A DNA stretch of 24,389 nt. Origin: Bacteroidota bacterium. GTDB taxonomy: Bacteria > Bacteroidota > Bacteroidia > Chitinophagales > Chitinophagaceae. Positions 7,717-14,131 of the stretch are shown here, piece by piece. The stretch spans positions 1-24,389 of the forward strand of contig JAEZAM010000068.1 in the NCBI GenBank assembly GCA_023430465.1, given 5' to 3'. The notes under the pieces are model-generated. The model was given only the letters and a program-made list of their open reading frames with translations. It was not told the origin of the DNA and did not search any database. A program made the translations under genes and the position numbers. Within the stretch, counting starts at the first letter, position 1; each line of letters starts with the position of its first letter.

Positions 7717-8322
7717 TTACTTGGAGTACAATTCAACAATCAGTTGTTCCTTAATGTTCTCAGGAACGCTTTCCCTTTCAGGATAGGTGATGAAAGTACC
7801 TTTAAGTTCGGTTTCGCTCCAGTCGATCCAGCTAAACTTTGGATTTTTTGCACGAACAACACTGGTGATGGAAGAGCGTTCGCGGCTTCCTTCCTTGATG
7901 GTGATTACATCACCTGCCTTAAGCTGGAAAGAAGGAACGTTTACTACTTCACCATTAACTTCAATGTGTTTGTGGCTCACAAGCTGACGTGCAGCGGGGC
8001 GTGAAGGGGCAATACCCATGCGGAACACTGTGTTATCCAGGCGGGCTTCCAGCAATTTGATGAGGTTTTCACCGGTTACACCTTTACGGCGGGCGGCTTC
8101 TTCAAATGTTTTGCGGAATTGCTTTTCCAGGATACCATAGGTATACTTGGCTTTTTGCTTTTCACGGAGCTGCAGGGCATACTCTCCAAGAGTTTTGCGC
8201 TTGCGTTTTTCACCATGCTGACCGGGAGGGTTGTTGTTTTTACCCAACCATTTACCATTACCTAAAATAGGCTCTCCAAAAATGCGGGAGATTTTGGTCT
8301 TTGGACCAATGTAACGTGCCAT
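7717..8322 (-). CDS. rpsD: 30S ribosomal protein S4
   Basis: The 201-residue protein begins MARYIGPKTKISRIFGEP and carries the S4 RNA-binding domain (about 92-155) with RLDNTVFRMGIAPSRPAARQLVSHKHIEVNG. S4 nucleates 16S rRNA 5'-domain assembly and in E. coli represses the alpha operon by binding its leader; whether that holds here is unknown. It is preceded by a 133-bp spacer with strong hairpins and followed directly after its stop codon by the heptamer repeat element. Length and sequence show no defect. Confidence 0.98.
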   Translation of the reverse strand: MARYIGPKTKISRIFGEPILGNGKWLGKNNNPPGQHGEKRKRKTLGEYALQLREKQKAKYTYGILEKQFRKTFEEAARRKGVTGENLIKLLEARLDNTVFRMGIAPSRPAARQLVSHKHIEVNGEVVNVPSFQLKAGDVITIKEGSRERSSITSVVRAKNPKFSWIDWSETELKGTFITYPERESVPENIKEQLIVELYSK

Positions 8323-8338
8323 AATTATACTTTCATTT

Positions 8339-8447
8339 AAGCTTTTTTAGAAACCGGTACGACGATCAGTAAAAAGCTTTTAAAAAATCAATCGTGTACC
8401 CTTTGTTGAAATGAAAGGTCGCCGTGGTTCGTGTATACACGCACCAC
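8339..8447 (-). other. Two hairpins in the rpsK-rpsD spacer
   Basis: CGTGTATACACG (8430-8441) is a perfect 12-bp palindrome flanked by GTGGT/ACCAC arms (8424-8428 and 8443-8447), giving an 11-bp stem with one mismatch just after the rpsK stop. AAGCTTTTT (8339-8347) and AAAAAGCTT (8371-8379) form a 9-bp repeat near the rpsD start. Both may be leader structures for rpsD. Confidence 0.6.
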
Positions 8448-8455
8448 TGTATTTA

Positions 8456-8866
8456 TTAAACTCTTCTCTTCTTTGGGGGACGGCAACCGTTGTGCGGAAG
8501 CGGGGTCACGTCCTTGATCATCACGATCTCGATACCAGACTGAGAAAGAGAGCGGATGGAGCTTTCGCGACCGGCACCGGGGCCTTTCACGTAAACGTCC
8601 ACTCTTTTCAGACCGGCATCAAACGCTACTTTCGCAGCATCTGCGGCAGCCATCTGGGCGGCATACGGGGTATTTTTCTTTGAGCCTTTGAAGCCCATTT
8701 TACCCGCGCTGCTCCAGGAAATAACCTGGCCGGTTTTGTTAGTAAGACTGATGATGATGTTGTTGAAGGTAGCGGAGATATGAGCGTCGCCATAAGCGTC
8801 GACCTTCACCACTCTTTTTTTGGCGGCAGCTTTTGCGCTGTTGCCCTGCTGTTGTGATTTTGCCAT
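8456..8866 (-). CDS. rpsK: 30S ribosomal protein S11
   Basis: The 136-residue protein has the S11 pattern: AHISATFNNIIISLTNKTGQ, WSSAGKMGFKGSKKNTPYAAQ, VKGPGAGRESSIRSL and the terminal VTPLPHNGCRPPKKRRV. S11 lies on the 30S platform and contacts the 3' domain of 16S rRNA. A short basic N-terminal lead (MAKSQQQGNSAKAAAKK) makes it slightly longer than E. coli S11 (129). It follows rpsM after an unusually long 185-bp spacer. Confidence 0.98.
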   Translation of the reverse strand: MAKSQQQGNSAKAAAKKRVVKVDAYGDAHISATFNNIIISLTNKTGQVISWSSAGKMGFKGSKKNTPYAAQMAAADAAKVAFDAGLKRVDVYVKGPGAGRESSIRSLSQSGIEIVMIKDVTPLPHNGCRPPKKRRV

Positions 8867-8903
8867 AATCTTGTTCTGAGGTGATCGTTGTTTTCAAATA
8901 ATC

Positions 8904-9042
8904 CCCGGCGATTCTCCGGGAACCCTTACCAACCCTCCCCCTGCACCAGGGATCCGCAATTGGTAAAGAAAATATCGGTGCATATATAAATGACAACAAG
9001 CCAGGCCGAGAATCCTTGCAAAAGAATGATCGGAGAGGCTTG
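8904..9042 (-). other. Structured 185-bp spacer between rpsM and rpsK
   Basis: This gene-free spacer holds at least three inverted-repeat units. CAAGCC (8997-9002)/GGCTTG (9037-9042) has an inner CCGA/TCGG pair (9006-9009/9030-9033). TTACCAA (8926-8932)/TTGGTAA (8960-8966) encloses CCCT/AGGG (8939-8942/8948-8951). CCCGG/CCGGG spans 8904-8920. No T-run makes any of them a clear terminator, and no start-to-stop ORF with ribosomal character is present. Confidence 0.55.
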
Positions 9043-9051
9043 CTGTAATTC

Positions 9052-9432
9052 TTATTTCTTAGCCGCTTTCTTCTTGCCGGCAACGGTCTTACGCTTTCCT
9101 TTACGGGTGCGGCTATTCGTTTTGGTACGCTGACCACGAACAGGCAATCCTTTACGGTGACGGAGACCACGGTAGCAGGCGATATCGAGCAAACGCTTGA
9201 TGCTCATCTGCACTTCAGAACGAAGCTGACCTTCAACCTTCAGTTCCTCCGTAATGGTAGTACGGATGGCGTTCAGATCGTCATCATTCCACTCATTCAC
9301 TTTCTTGTTACGATCGATATTATTCTTGTCAAGAATATACTGAGCGGTTGAGGGGCCAATGCCGTAGATATAGGTCAGACCTATTTCGCCTCTTTTATTT
9401 TTTGGTAAATCAACACCGGCAATACGAGCCAT
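9052..9432 (-). CDS. rpsM: 30S ribosomal protein S13
   Basis: The 126-residue protein begins MARIAGVDLPKNKRGEIGLTYIYGIG and has the helix-two-turn-helix core plus the C-terminal RHRKGLPVRGQRTKTNSRTRKG segment that reaches the P-site tRNA. The Lys-rich tail (KRKTVAGKKKAAKK) is normal. S13 sits in the 30S head and forms intersubunit bridges. It starts 56 bp after the rpmJ stop. Confidence 0.98.
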   Translation of the reverse strand: MARIAGVDLPKNKRGEIGLTYIYGIGPSTAQYILDKNNIDRNKKVNEWNDDDLNAIRTTITEELKVEGQLRSEVQMSIKRLLDIACYRGLRHRKGLPVRGQRTKTNSRTRKGKRKTVAGKKKAAKK

Positions 9433-9488
9433 AGCTATTTTCTGATTTTAATTTTCAATTGTTCCTTCAGCGGGCATACCCAGACTGA

Positions 9489-9605
9489 TTATCCCTGTCT
9501 TTGCTTGAAGCGGGGATTCTTTTTGTTGATAACGTACAGTTTGCCTTTGCGGCGTACGATCTTGCAATCTGCACTTCTTTTCTTGATCGATGCTCTTACT
9601 TTCAT
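9489..9605 (-). CDS. rpmJ: 50S ribosomal protein L36
   Basis: A 38-codon gene reads MKVRASIKKRSADCKIVRRK, then GKLYVINKKNPRFKQRQG and TAA. This is L36, which binds 23S rRNA in the large subunit. Of the four zinc ligands of the C+ form only Cys14 remains: positions 11, 27 and 33 are Ser, Asn and Phe. It is therefore a zinc-independent (C-) type. It lies between infA and rpsM, the standard position. Confidence 0.95.
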   Translation of the reverse strand: MKVRASIKKRSADCKIVRRKGKLYVINKKNPRFKQRQG

Positions 9606-9679
9606 GACGAACCTTTTATTTTTCCTTTAGTACAGGCCAGCCCCGCTGTCACCCGGTATTCACATGTTGCCTCAACTCC

Positions 9680-9898
9680 CTATTTATAACGGAAATTGAT
9701 CCGGCCCCTGGTCAGATCATATGGCGATAACTCCACTCCCACTTTGTCACCGGGCAGAATACGGATGTAGTGCATCCTCATTTTTCCCGAGATGGTAGCC
9801 AGGATTTCGTGGCCATTTTCCAGTTTAACCCTGAACATAGCGTTCGAAAGGGCTTCCAGAATGATACCATCTTGTTTGATCAAAGGTTGTTTCGACAT
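9680..9898 (-). CDS. infA: Translation initiation factor IF-1
   Basis: From the ATG at 9898 the protein is 72 residues (MSKQPLIKQDGIILEALSNA, then FRVKLENGHEILATISGKMR and SPYDLTRGRINFRYK), exactly the length of bacterial IF-1. An 18-codon upstream extension is non-conserved in character and overlaps the promoter region. IF-1 is a single OB-fold protein that binds the 30S A site during initiation. Here it is the first gene of the alpha operon segment; secY and map, which often precede it, are not upstream. Confidence 0.96.
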   Translation of the reverse strand: MSKQPLIKQDGIILEALSNAMFRVKLENGHEILATISGKMRMHYIRILPGDKVGVELSPYDLTRGRINFRYK

Positions 9899-9914
9899 AG
9901 AAAATTTAGGGGTG

Positions 9915-9995
9915 CAAAGATAGGAGGATAGGGCCGAAAAAAGAAAAATCATCGGTTTTTTTTCACCACTACGCCGAAAAACGGGGACAAATATA
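9915..9995 (-). promoter_or_regulatory. Candidate promoter(s) for the alpha operon
   Basis: Two exact matches to the Bacteroidota -7 box TAnnTTTG lie upstream of infA on the minus strand: TATCTTTG at 9915-9922 (16 nt before the ATG) and TATATTTG at 9988-9995. The distal box has a TTG 16 nt upstream (10012-10014), shorter than the usual 19-20. Either or both could start the operon. Confidence 0.5.
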
Positions 9996-10024
9996 CCAAA
10001 ACACTGGAAAGCAACCAGTTTTGG

Positions 10025-10414
10025 TTACTCCAGATGGACTTTGGTCATCGACAAATGCAGATTTTGGAGGTCATGGACACCCAGTGGGAAATCAAAATGA
10101 CGGCGATCTTCGCGCCACCACATCTCCACGTTGGAGAAATCGCCGGCCCGGGGAGTGACAAGCCGGAAGGAGTCTTTTTTGAATTTAACCGCACCGTCTA
10201 TTTCCTCCCGGGTGAATCCCAGCCGGCTGAGCTGGTGTTCATCCAGCGGAATGGCGCGCATTTCCTCCGGGGCATACCAAAACTCCTGAACACCATTATC
10301 AACCAATGCTTTATGATCTTCATGATTTACCTTGACCACCTTTCCTTCGCGCTCTACCCCGTCATAACTTACCATGATCCAGTCTCCTGGCTTGAGTTCA
10401 TTGAGTTTTAGCAT
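10025..10414 (-). CDS. Unknown protein resembling a Bacteroidota/phage hypothetical family
   Basis: This 129-residue soluble protein opens with LKPGDWIMVSYDGVEREGKVVKV, an SH3-like or Tudor-like beta-barrel pattern. It continues with WYAPEEMRAIPLDEHQLSRLGF and ends with VHDLQNLHLSMTKVHLE. From memory, small hypothetical proteins of Bacteroidota and their phages share the order 'IPLTPEILEKxGF ... VHxLQNLYFALTG', so it probably belongs to that uncharacterised group. No catalytic residues stand out. It is a single gene between infA and the hmgA repeat region. Confidence 0.7.
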   Translation of the reverse strand: MLKLNELKPGDWIMVSYDGVEREGKVVKVNHEDHKALVDNGVQEFWYAPEEMRAIPLDEHQLSRLGFTREEIDGAVKFKKDSFRLVTPRAGDFSNVEMWWREDRRHFDFPLGVHDLQNLHLSMTKVHLE

Positions 10415-10451
10415 AGCTTTCGTTTTTTGTTATCCGAATATAAAAAAAAAT

Positions 10452-10518
10452 CCTGAGGCGCCCTGCAGTATTGTTTCACCCAAAGCCGCAACCCTTCGAA
10501 GGCTCAGGGACCGGGTGA
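10452..10518. repeat. Inverted-repeat-rich intergenic segment with a CCTTCGA...CTCAGG motif
   Basis: TCACCC (10476-10481) pairs with GGGTGA (10513-10518), AGCC (10484-10487) with GGCT (10501-10504), and CCTTCGAAGG is a palindrome. The stretch 10492-10512 is close to the widely dispersed bacterial repeat motif CCTTCGACAGGCTCAGG, with one base missing. It adjoins the heptamer array of hmgA. Confidence 0.45.
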
Positions 10519-10533
10519 GCAAAGTGCGCAAAG

Positions 10534-10585
10534 CATCCAGCAATCCAGCATCTAGCACCCAGCAATCCAGCAATCCAGCATCCAG
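10534..10585 (-). repeat. Seven-unit CTGGATG array directly after the hmgA stop
   Basis: Read in the hmgA sense, three bases after the TAG stop come seven units of 7 or 8 bp: CTGGATG, CTGGATTG twice, CTGGGTG, CTAGATG, CTGGATTG, CTGGATG. The same unit, in the same orientation relative to its gene, follows crcB at 24373. Confidence 0.9.
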
Positions 10586-10588
10586 CCC

Positions 10589-11746
10589 CTACTCCGCCCA
10601 GCTCATCACATAATTGTCGTTTTCTATTTCCAGGGCCTGTCGGGTCAGCATGAGCGGATGGAAGGTGTCGACCATCACGGCCAGTTCCTTTGTTTCTTTG
10701 GCCCCGATGCTTTTTTGGACACTGCCGGGATGCGGGCCGTGCGGAATGCCTGCAGGGTGCAGGGTGATCATGCCCCGTGTGACGTTTTTACGACTCATAA
10801 AATCTCCGTCCACGTAGTAGAGCAGTTCATCACTGTCGATATTGCTATGATTATAGGGAGCCGGTATGGCCTGGGGATGGTAGTCAAACAAGCGCGGGAC
10901 GAACGAGCAAACCACGAAATTGTGGGCCTCGAAGGTTTGGTGTACCGGGGGTGGCTGATGAACCCGGCCAGTGATGGGCTCAAAATCATGGATGGAAAAG
11001 GCAAACGGGTAACAACAGCCATCCCAGCCTATTACATCAAAAGGATGCGTACCGTAGTGAAGACCATACAACATGCCTTTTTTCTTTGCCCGGATCAGGA
11101 AGTCGCCTTTCTCATCGATCGTCACCAGATTTTCCGGTCTCCGGATATCACGCTCGCAATAGGGTGCATGCTCAAGCAACTGGCCATATTTGCTCATGTA
11201 TCTTTTCGGATAGCGGATGGGGCTAAAAGATTCGACAATGAAGAGTCGATTGTCTGGAGTAGCAAACTCCAGTTGATAGATGGTACCCCGAGGTATCACA
11301 AGATAGTCCCCATAACCGAAGGCAAGTTCGCCATAGGGAGTTTTTAATTTCCCCGAACCTTCGTGTATGAAAATCATCTCATCAGCGTCGGTATTTTTAA
11401 AAAAATAACCGGTCATGGATTGCCTGGGAGCGGCGAGAACGATATGGCAATCATTGTTGACGAGCACAGGAATGCGGCTATCGAGATAATCGTCGGCCGG
11501 CTTTATTTTGAAACCGTCAAAACTCCGGTGACTGAGCATCTTCTCCTCCGCGATCTGCGGCGCCACGTTTTGCTGCGGCTCGGTCCGGATGATCTGCGTG
11601 GGCGGATGCACATGGTAAAGCAGCGAGTAATCATTCGAGAACCCTTCTGTTGAAAACAATTGCTCCGAATACAACTCGCCGTCCGGCCTGCGGAACTGCG
11701 TATGGCGTTTATGGGGAATTTGTCCGAGGGTATGATAATGTGGCAT
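10589..11746 (-). CDS. hmgA: Homogentisate 1,2-dioxygenase
   Basis: This 385-residue protein is a complete HGD of the shorter bacterial type (human HGD is 445). The enzyme is a mononuclear iron cupin dioxygenase that opens the homogentisate ring to maleylacetoacetate in tyrosine and phenylalanine breakdown. Diagnostic segments are YHVHPPTQI (about 44-52), DEMIFIHEGSGKLKTPYGEL (122-141), IPRGTIYQLE (151-160), KRYMSKYGQLLEHAPYCERDIR (181-202), GWDGCCYPF, and the iron-site region PYNHSNIDSDE (H300, E307) with LHPAGIPHGPHPG (H336). No other catabolic gene (fumarylacetoacetase, 4-hydroxyphenylpyruvate dioxygenase) is adjacent. It starts 37 bp after the unknown gene at 11784, and a hexamer array fills that gap. 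Confidence 0.95.
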   Translation of the reverse strand: MPHYHTLGQIPHKRHTQFRRPDGELYSEQLFSTEGFSNDYSLLYHVHPPTQIIRTEPQQNVAPQIAEEKMLSHRSFDGFKIKPADDYLDSRIPVLVNNDCHIVLAAPRQSMTGYFFKNTDADEMIFIHEGSGKLKTPYGELAFGYGDYLVIPRGTIYQLEFATPDNRLFIVESFSPIRYPKRYMSKYGQLLEHAPYCERDIRRPENLVTIDEKGDFLIRAKKKGMLYGLHYGTHPFDVIGWDGCCYPFAFSIHDFEPITGRVHQPPPVHQTFEAHNFVVCSFVPRLFDYHPQAIPAPYNHSNIDSDELLYYVDGDFMSRKNVTRGMITLHPAGIPHGPHPGSVQKSIGAKETKELAVMVDTFHPLMLTRQALEIENDNYVMSWAE

Positions 11747-11754
11747 ATGAAGTG

Positions 11755-11802
11755 AGAGGTTGAGGTTGAGGTAAAGTTTGAGATTAAGGTTGAGGTTGAT
11801 AA
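11755..11802. repeat. Eight-unit TGAGGT hexamer array overlapping a gene's 3' end
   Basis: Units of about 6 bp (TGAGGT, TGAGGT, AAAGTT, TGAGAT, TAAGGT, TGAGGT, TGATAA) run without a break from 8 bp before the hmgA ATG into the coding end of the 11784-12269 gene. On the minus strand the unit reads ACCTCA; it encodes the last residues (YQPQP) and the stop codon of that gene. Confidence 0.8.
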
Positions 11803-12269
11803 AGCGTGGCCTTACTGTAGCCGGTAGTTGACTTTAATTTCACATTAATGAATTCTTCTCCGGAAAAAGCATCTTCTACGTTAACCCAGGCTCTTTCCAT
11901 GGTTGACTCCACGAGTTGAATCAACGCTGCTTCGATATAGACCCGTTCAGGGTTTTTGACAACGACGCGGTTGATACAGAGTCGGCGCGTGCGTTGTGTC
12001 GGGGATAGGCCGTACTTTTCAGAAATTTGTTTCCAGGTTAAATATCCAATTCCTGGTTTTGTGAAAATGGTTGCTACCGGGTCTCCGCCATTTCCCCAAT
12101 TGAAATCGGCGGAATCCTTTCGTAGCAGATGTATGGAATCAATGGCTGATGCAGAAGAAAAGAAATGCTGGAGGTCGGTCTCGTAGCCTTGCACAAGTAA
12201 CCGCGGGCTTTGTGCAATCGCGCAGGTGGACAGCCAGGAGCCAAACAGAAGTACGAGGATTTTTTTCAT
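11784..12269 (-). CDS. Small exported protein of unknown function
   Basis: This 161-residue protein has a clear signal peptide (MKKILVLLFGSWLSTCAIAQ). The mature part is soluble and mixed alpha/beta, with ADFNWGNGGDPVATIFTKPG and YLTWKQISEKYGLSPTQRTRRL. No domain is recognised. Its last residues (LYQPQP) are written in the hexamer array, so the native C-terminus may have been replaced or extended by repeat growth. It stands alone, 86 bp from the next gene upstream. Confidence 0.65.
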   Translation of the reverse strand: MKKILVLLFGSWLSTCAIAQSPRLLVQGYETDLQHFFSSASAIDSIHLLRKDSADFNWGNGGDPVATIFTKPGIGYLTWKQISEKYGLSPTQRTRRLCINRVVVKNPERVYIEAALIQLVESTMERAWVNVEDAFSGEEFINVKLKSTTGYSKATLYQPQP

Positions 12270-12355
12270 ACGGGCTGCATTTGGAGCGTGATTGCAATCG
12301 CCCCAAGTTACATTTATTTCGTAAAACTCTTTTTTTGTGCGCTTATTGACAGGCC

Positions 12356-12820
12356 TCAGGGTTTTGTTTTTTCAAGGCGCACATGGTTGGGAAGGTAAGT
12401 TGGCAGTGCCGCAGAACCATACCACGTGAAGTACTCGGTGTCCAGCAATTTGGCTTTGATCGCCGGGTCGTTTGCGACCAATGCTTCAGCTTCTGCGACA
12501 GTCCTTACGTCAAGGATGAAAATACCCCGGTAAGCTTTTGTATTCTTTTGCATCGGGCCGGCTACGATTAGTTTACCCGCCTGCGCCATGGATTCTATAT
12601 TGGTCATATGACCTCTGAAAAGGCTGTCAGCAATTGCTTTGTTCTCCATCGTATTGGAGCCCGTTTTAAGTATGACGAGGACATATTTTTTCATCCCATA
12701 CTGATCCGCACCAAGTGAATCAGCATAGGCCTTATCGTATCGGGGATTTGGCTGCTGGCTGAAGAGTGCTGCACTGATCAACAGCAGGCATGCCGAAAGA
12801 AGTGTTTTTTTTCCATTCAT
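12356..12820 (-). CDS. Exported YciI-like (dimeric alpha-beta barrel) protein
   Basis: From the ATG at 12820 the protein is 154 residues with a signal peptide (MNGKKTLLSACLLLISAALFSQ). The mature domain matches the YCII fold: KYVLVILKTGS, then GHMTNIESMAQAGKLIVAGPM and YRGIFILDVRTVAEAEALVANDPAI, the usual strand-helix-strand order. YciI-like proteins are small ferredoxin-like folds, some with dehalogenase-like activity; a secreted form is common in Bacteroidota but has no known job. The upstream extension to 12871 was rejected because it would bury the signal peptide and cover a palindrome and promoter. Confidence 0.8.
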   Translation of the reverse strand: MNGKKTLLSACLLLISAALFSQQPNPRYDKAYADSLGADQYGMKKYVLVILKTGSNTMENKAIADSLFRGHMTNIESMAQAGKLIVAGPMQKNTKAYRGIFILDVRTVAEAEALVANDPAIKAKLLDTEYFTWYGSAALPTYLPNHVRLEKTKP

Positions 12821-12856
12821 GGCAGTTAGTATTAGCGTCGGATGAATAGCATGGTG

Positions 12857-12885
12857 CATGCTGGACAGCATGGTACTTAAAGGTA
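12857..12885 (-). promoter_or_regulatory. Palindrome next to a -7-like box upstream of the YciI-like gene
   Basis: CATGCTG (12857-12863) and CAGCATG (12866-12872) form a 7-bp perfect inverted repeat with a 2-bp centre. On the minus strand it lies 5 nt downstream of TACCTTTA (12878-12885), one mismatch from TAnnTTTG, so it would overlap the transcription start. This is where a repressor operator often sits. Confidence 0.4.
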
Positions 12886-12931
12886 ATAAGAAGCAGGAAA
12901 TATAGCGGCAACCGGCCGGAAGAAGATACGA

Positions 12932-13483
12932 TTACGGCATTGAATATTTGCCGGGTACTGCGGTCGCAATGATAGCGTAAACAGGCGAAGGACGAAGTTC
13001 ATGGCATTCCTTTTTTTGGATCAAAAAGCCGCATTCCGAAATCGTTCGCTCGATGGCAGGAATGGTGTGGTTATCCCTCCCGGGCGGATCCTGTTGAAAA
13101 ATGTACAACGACCCTGATGGCCTGAGTGCATCCTGCAGCGCCAGGATTTGGGGATGGCTTTTCTGGAAAAAATTAACGTTAAAGGCAATGATGGCATCAA
13201 ACGACCGGTGGACGAAATTCCGGTCTTTGATATCGCCAGATAATAATTGCAGCCGGGAAGAAGCTATGTGCTGCTGATTGCGGGCGCAGGCCTTCTGAAT
13301 CATTACAGGAGACTTGTCGAGCGCGGTGATCCGGCCGGTGTGCAGTTTGTCGGCGATCATGCCAGCCAGTATGCCGGTCCCGCAACCGATCTCCAGGAAA
13401 TGCTGGTCCGGCCGAGGGTCGATGACGGAAAGTGCCCGGATGAAACGCTCAGGAAAATTCAGGGATTGAGCTGGAGCAACCAT
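12932..13483 (-). CDS. Class I SAM-dependent methyltransferase
   Basis: This 183-residue protein is a single Rossmann-like methyltransferase domain. Motif I is HFLEIGCGTGILAGMIA (EIGCGTG at 31-37), the acidic residue closing strand beta2 is in ITALDKSPVMI (D56), LLSGDIKD follows, and FDAIIAFNVNFF is the motif IV region. The acceptor substrate is not evident. Its start lies 2 nt after the TAG of the DUF1801 gene, so the two are probably translated from one mRNA. Confidence 0.88.
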   Translation of the reverse strand: MVAPAQSLNFPERFIRALSVIDPRPDQHFLEIGCGTGILAGMIADKLHTGRITALDKSPVMIQKACARNQQHIASSRLQLLSGDIKDRNFVHRSFDAIIAFNVNFFQKSHPQILALQDALRPSGSLYIFQQDPPGRDNHTIPAIERTISECGFLIQKKECHELRPSPVYAIIATAVPGKYSMP

Positions 13484-13485
13484 AG

Positions 13486-13914
13486 CTATTTAGCCGATTT
13501 TACATATTCTTTCATGATACGCAGTAGCTCGGGCTTGTGTTGCTTCACTTCTTCAAGATCTTTAAAATACATCATCCGTCGGTCTGTGTACTCACCGTGC
13601 AAAAGGGGAGATTTAATGGAAGCGATCGCCGCATGATGGAAGACAAGGTGGATATGTTTTTCCGTCCGCAGATTGAAGGTCACGAGATCCGTGCTGGTAT
13701 AGTAGCTGGGTGCGGCCCATTTGATGCGTTCCTGTACATCTGGATGAGAGTGCCTCAGAATTTCCCGGACGGCGATGGCGACATCTTTGAGGGGGTGAAC
13801 AAGATCGGCCATGAATTGATCGGGTAAAGCCGATGCTTTAGCTTTTTGAGTAGTGTTCTTTTTAGCCGGAGTTGCTGTTTTTTTCGCGGGGTTTGTTGAT
13901 TTTTTCCTGGTCAT
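13486..13914 (-). CDS. DUF1801 (YdhG/YdeI-like) protein
   Basis: From the ATG at 13914 the protein is 142 residues. The first 30 are a Lys/Thr/Ala-rich low-complexity tail (KKSTNPAKKTATPAKKNTTQ), then a DUF1801 domain: HPLKDVAIAVREILRHSHPDVQERIKWAAPSYY and FHHAAIASIKSPLLHGEYTDRRMMYFKDLEEV. The family has an iron-sulfur-cluster-scaffold-like fold and no established role. The basic tail could aid nucleic-acid binding (inference). A longer start at 13941 exists but is less likely. It heads a two-gene unit with the methyltransferase. Confidence 0.8.
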   Translation of the reverse strand: MTRKKSTNPAKKTATPAKKNTTQKAKASALPDQFMADLVHPLKDVAIAVREILRHSHPDVQERIKWAAPSYYTSTDLVTFNLRTEKHIHLVFHHAAIASIKSPLLHGEYTDRRMMYFKDLEEVKQHKPELLRIMKEYVKSAK

Positions 13915-13952
13915 ATAGTGTTTGGTTGATCCGAATCGCAAAAATGCTTATG

Positions 13953-13960
13953 CAAAATTA
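13953..13960 (-). promoter_or_regulatory. Candidate -7 box for the DUF1801-methyltransferase pair
   Basis: TAATTTTG on the minus strand matches TAnnTTTG exactly and lies 38 nt before the ATG at 13914. No TTG is seen at the expected -33 distance. Confidence 0.35.
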
Positions 13961-13995
13961 TTGCTGCAACGTAGAGAATGCTGGTGCGATACCGA

Positions 13996-14131
13996 CGGAT
14001 TTCGGGGGAAATCCGACAAGATCTTTGTCAGGTTTTGAGGATAGGACGTGGGTGCGGTGATGTCAACCACGGGCATTTACCGTCTAAACCCCGCAAAATC
14101 GAAAGTTGTCAACCTTTAAAAGGTTGACAAC
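13996..14131. repeat. Intergenic run of three hairpins ending in a 27-bp palindrome
   Basis: The 254-bp gap between the divergent genes holds CGGATTT/AAATCCG (13996-14002/14009-14015), then GACAA/TTGTC (14015-14019/14025-14029). It ends in a perfect 13-bp inverted repeat with a single central base (arms 14105-14117 and 14119-14131, GTTGTCAACCTTT and its complement). The palindrome is 37 bp before the phosphoesterase ATG. It could be an operator, a REP-like repeat, or a bidirectional stop. Confidence 0.6.

Noticed and set aside
10534..10585. CRISPR-like array
   Set aside because: Units are 7-8 bp with no spacers; it is a tandem repeat. The same applies to 18067-18122 and 7592-7649.
10658..11347. 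229-codon plus-strand ORF
   Set aside because: Antisense shadow of hmgA, whose frame carries all the dioxygenase motifs.
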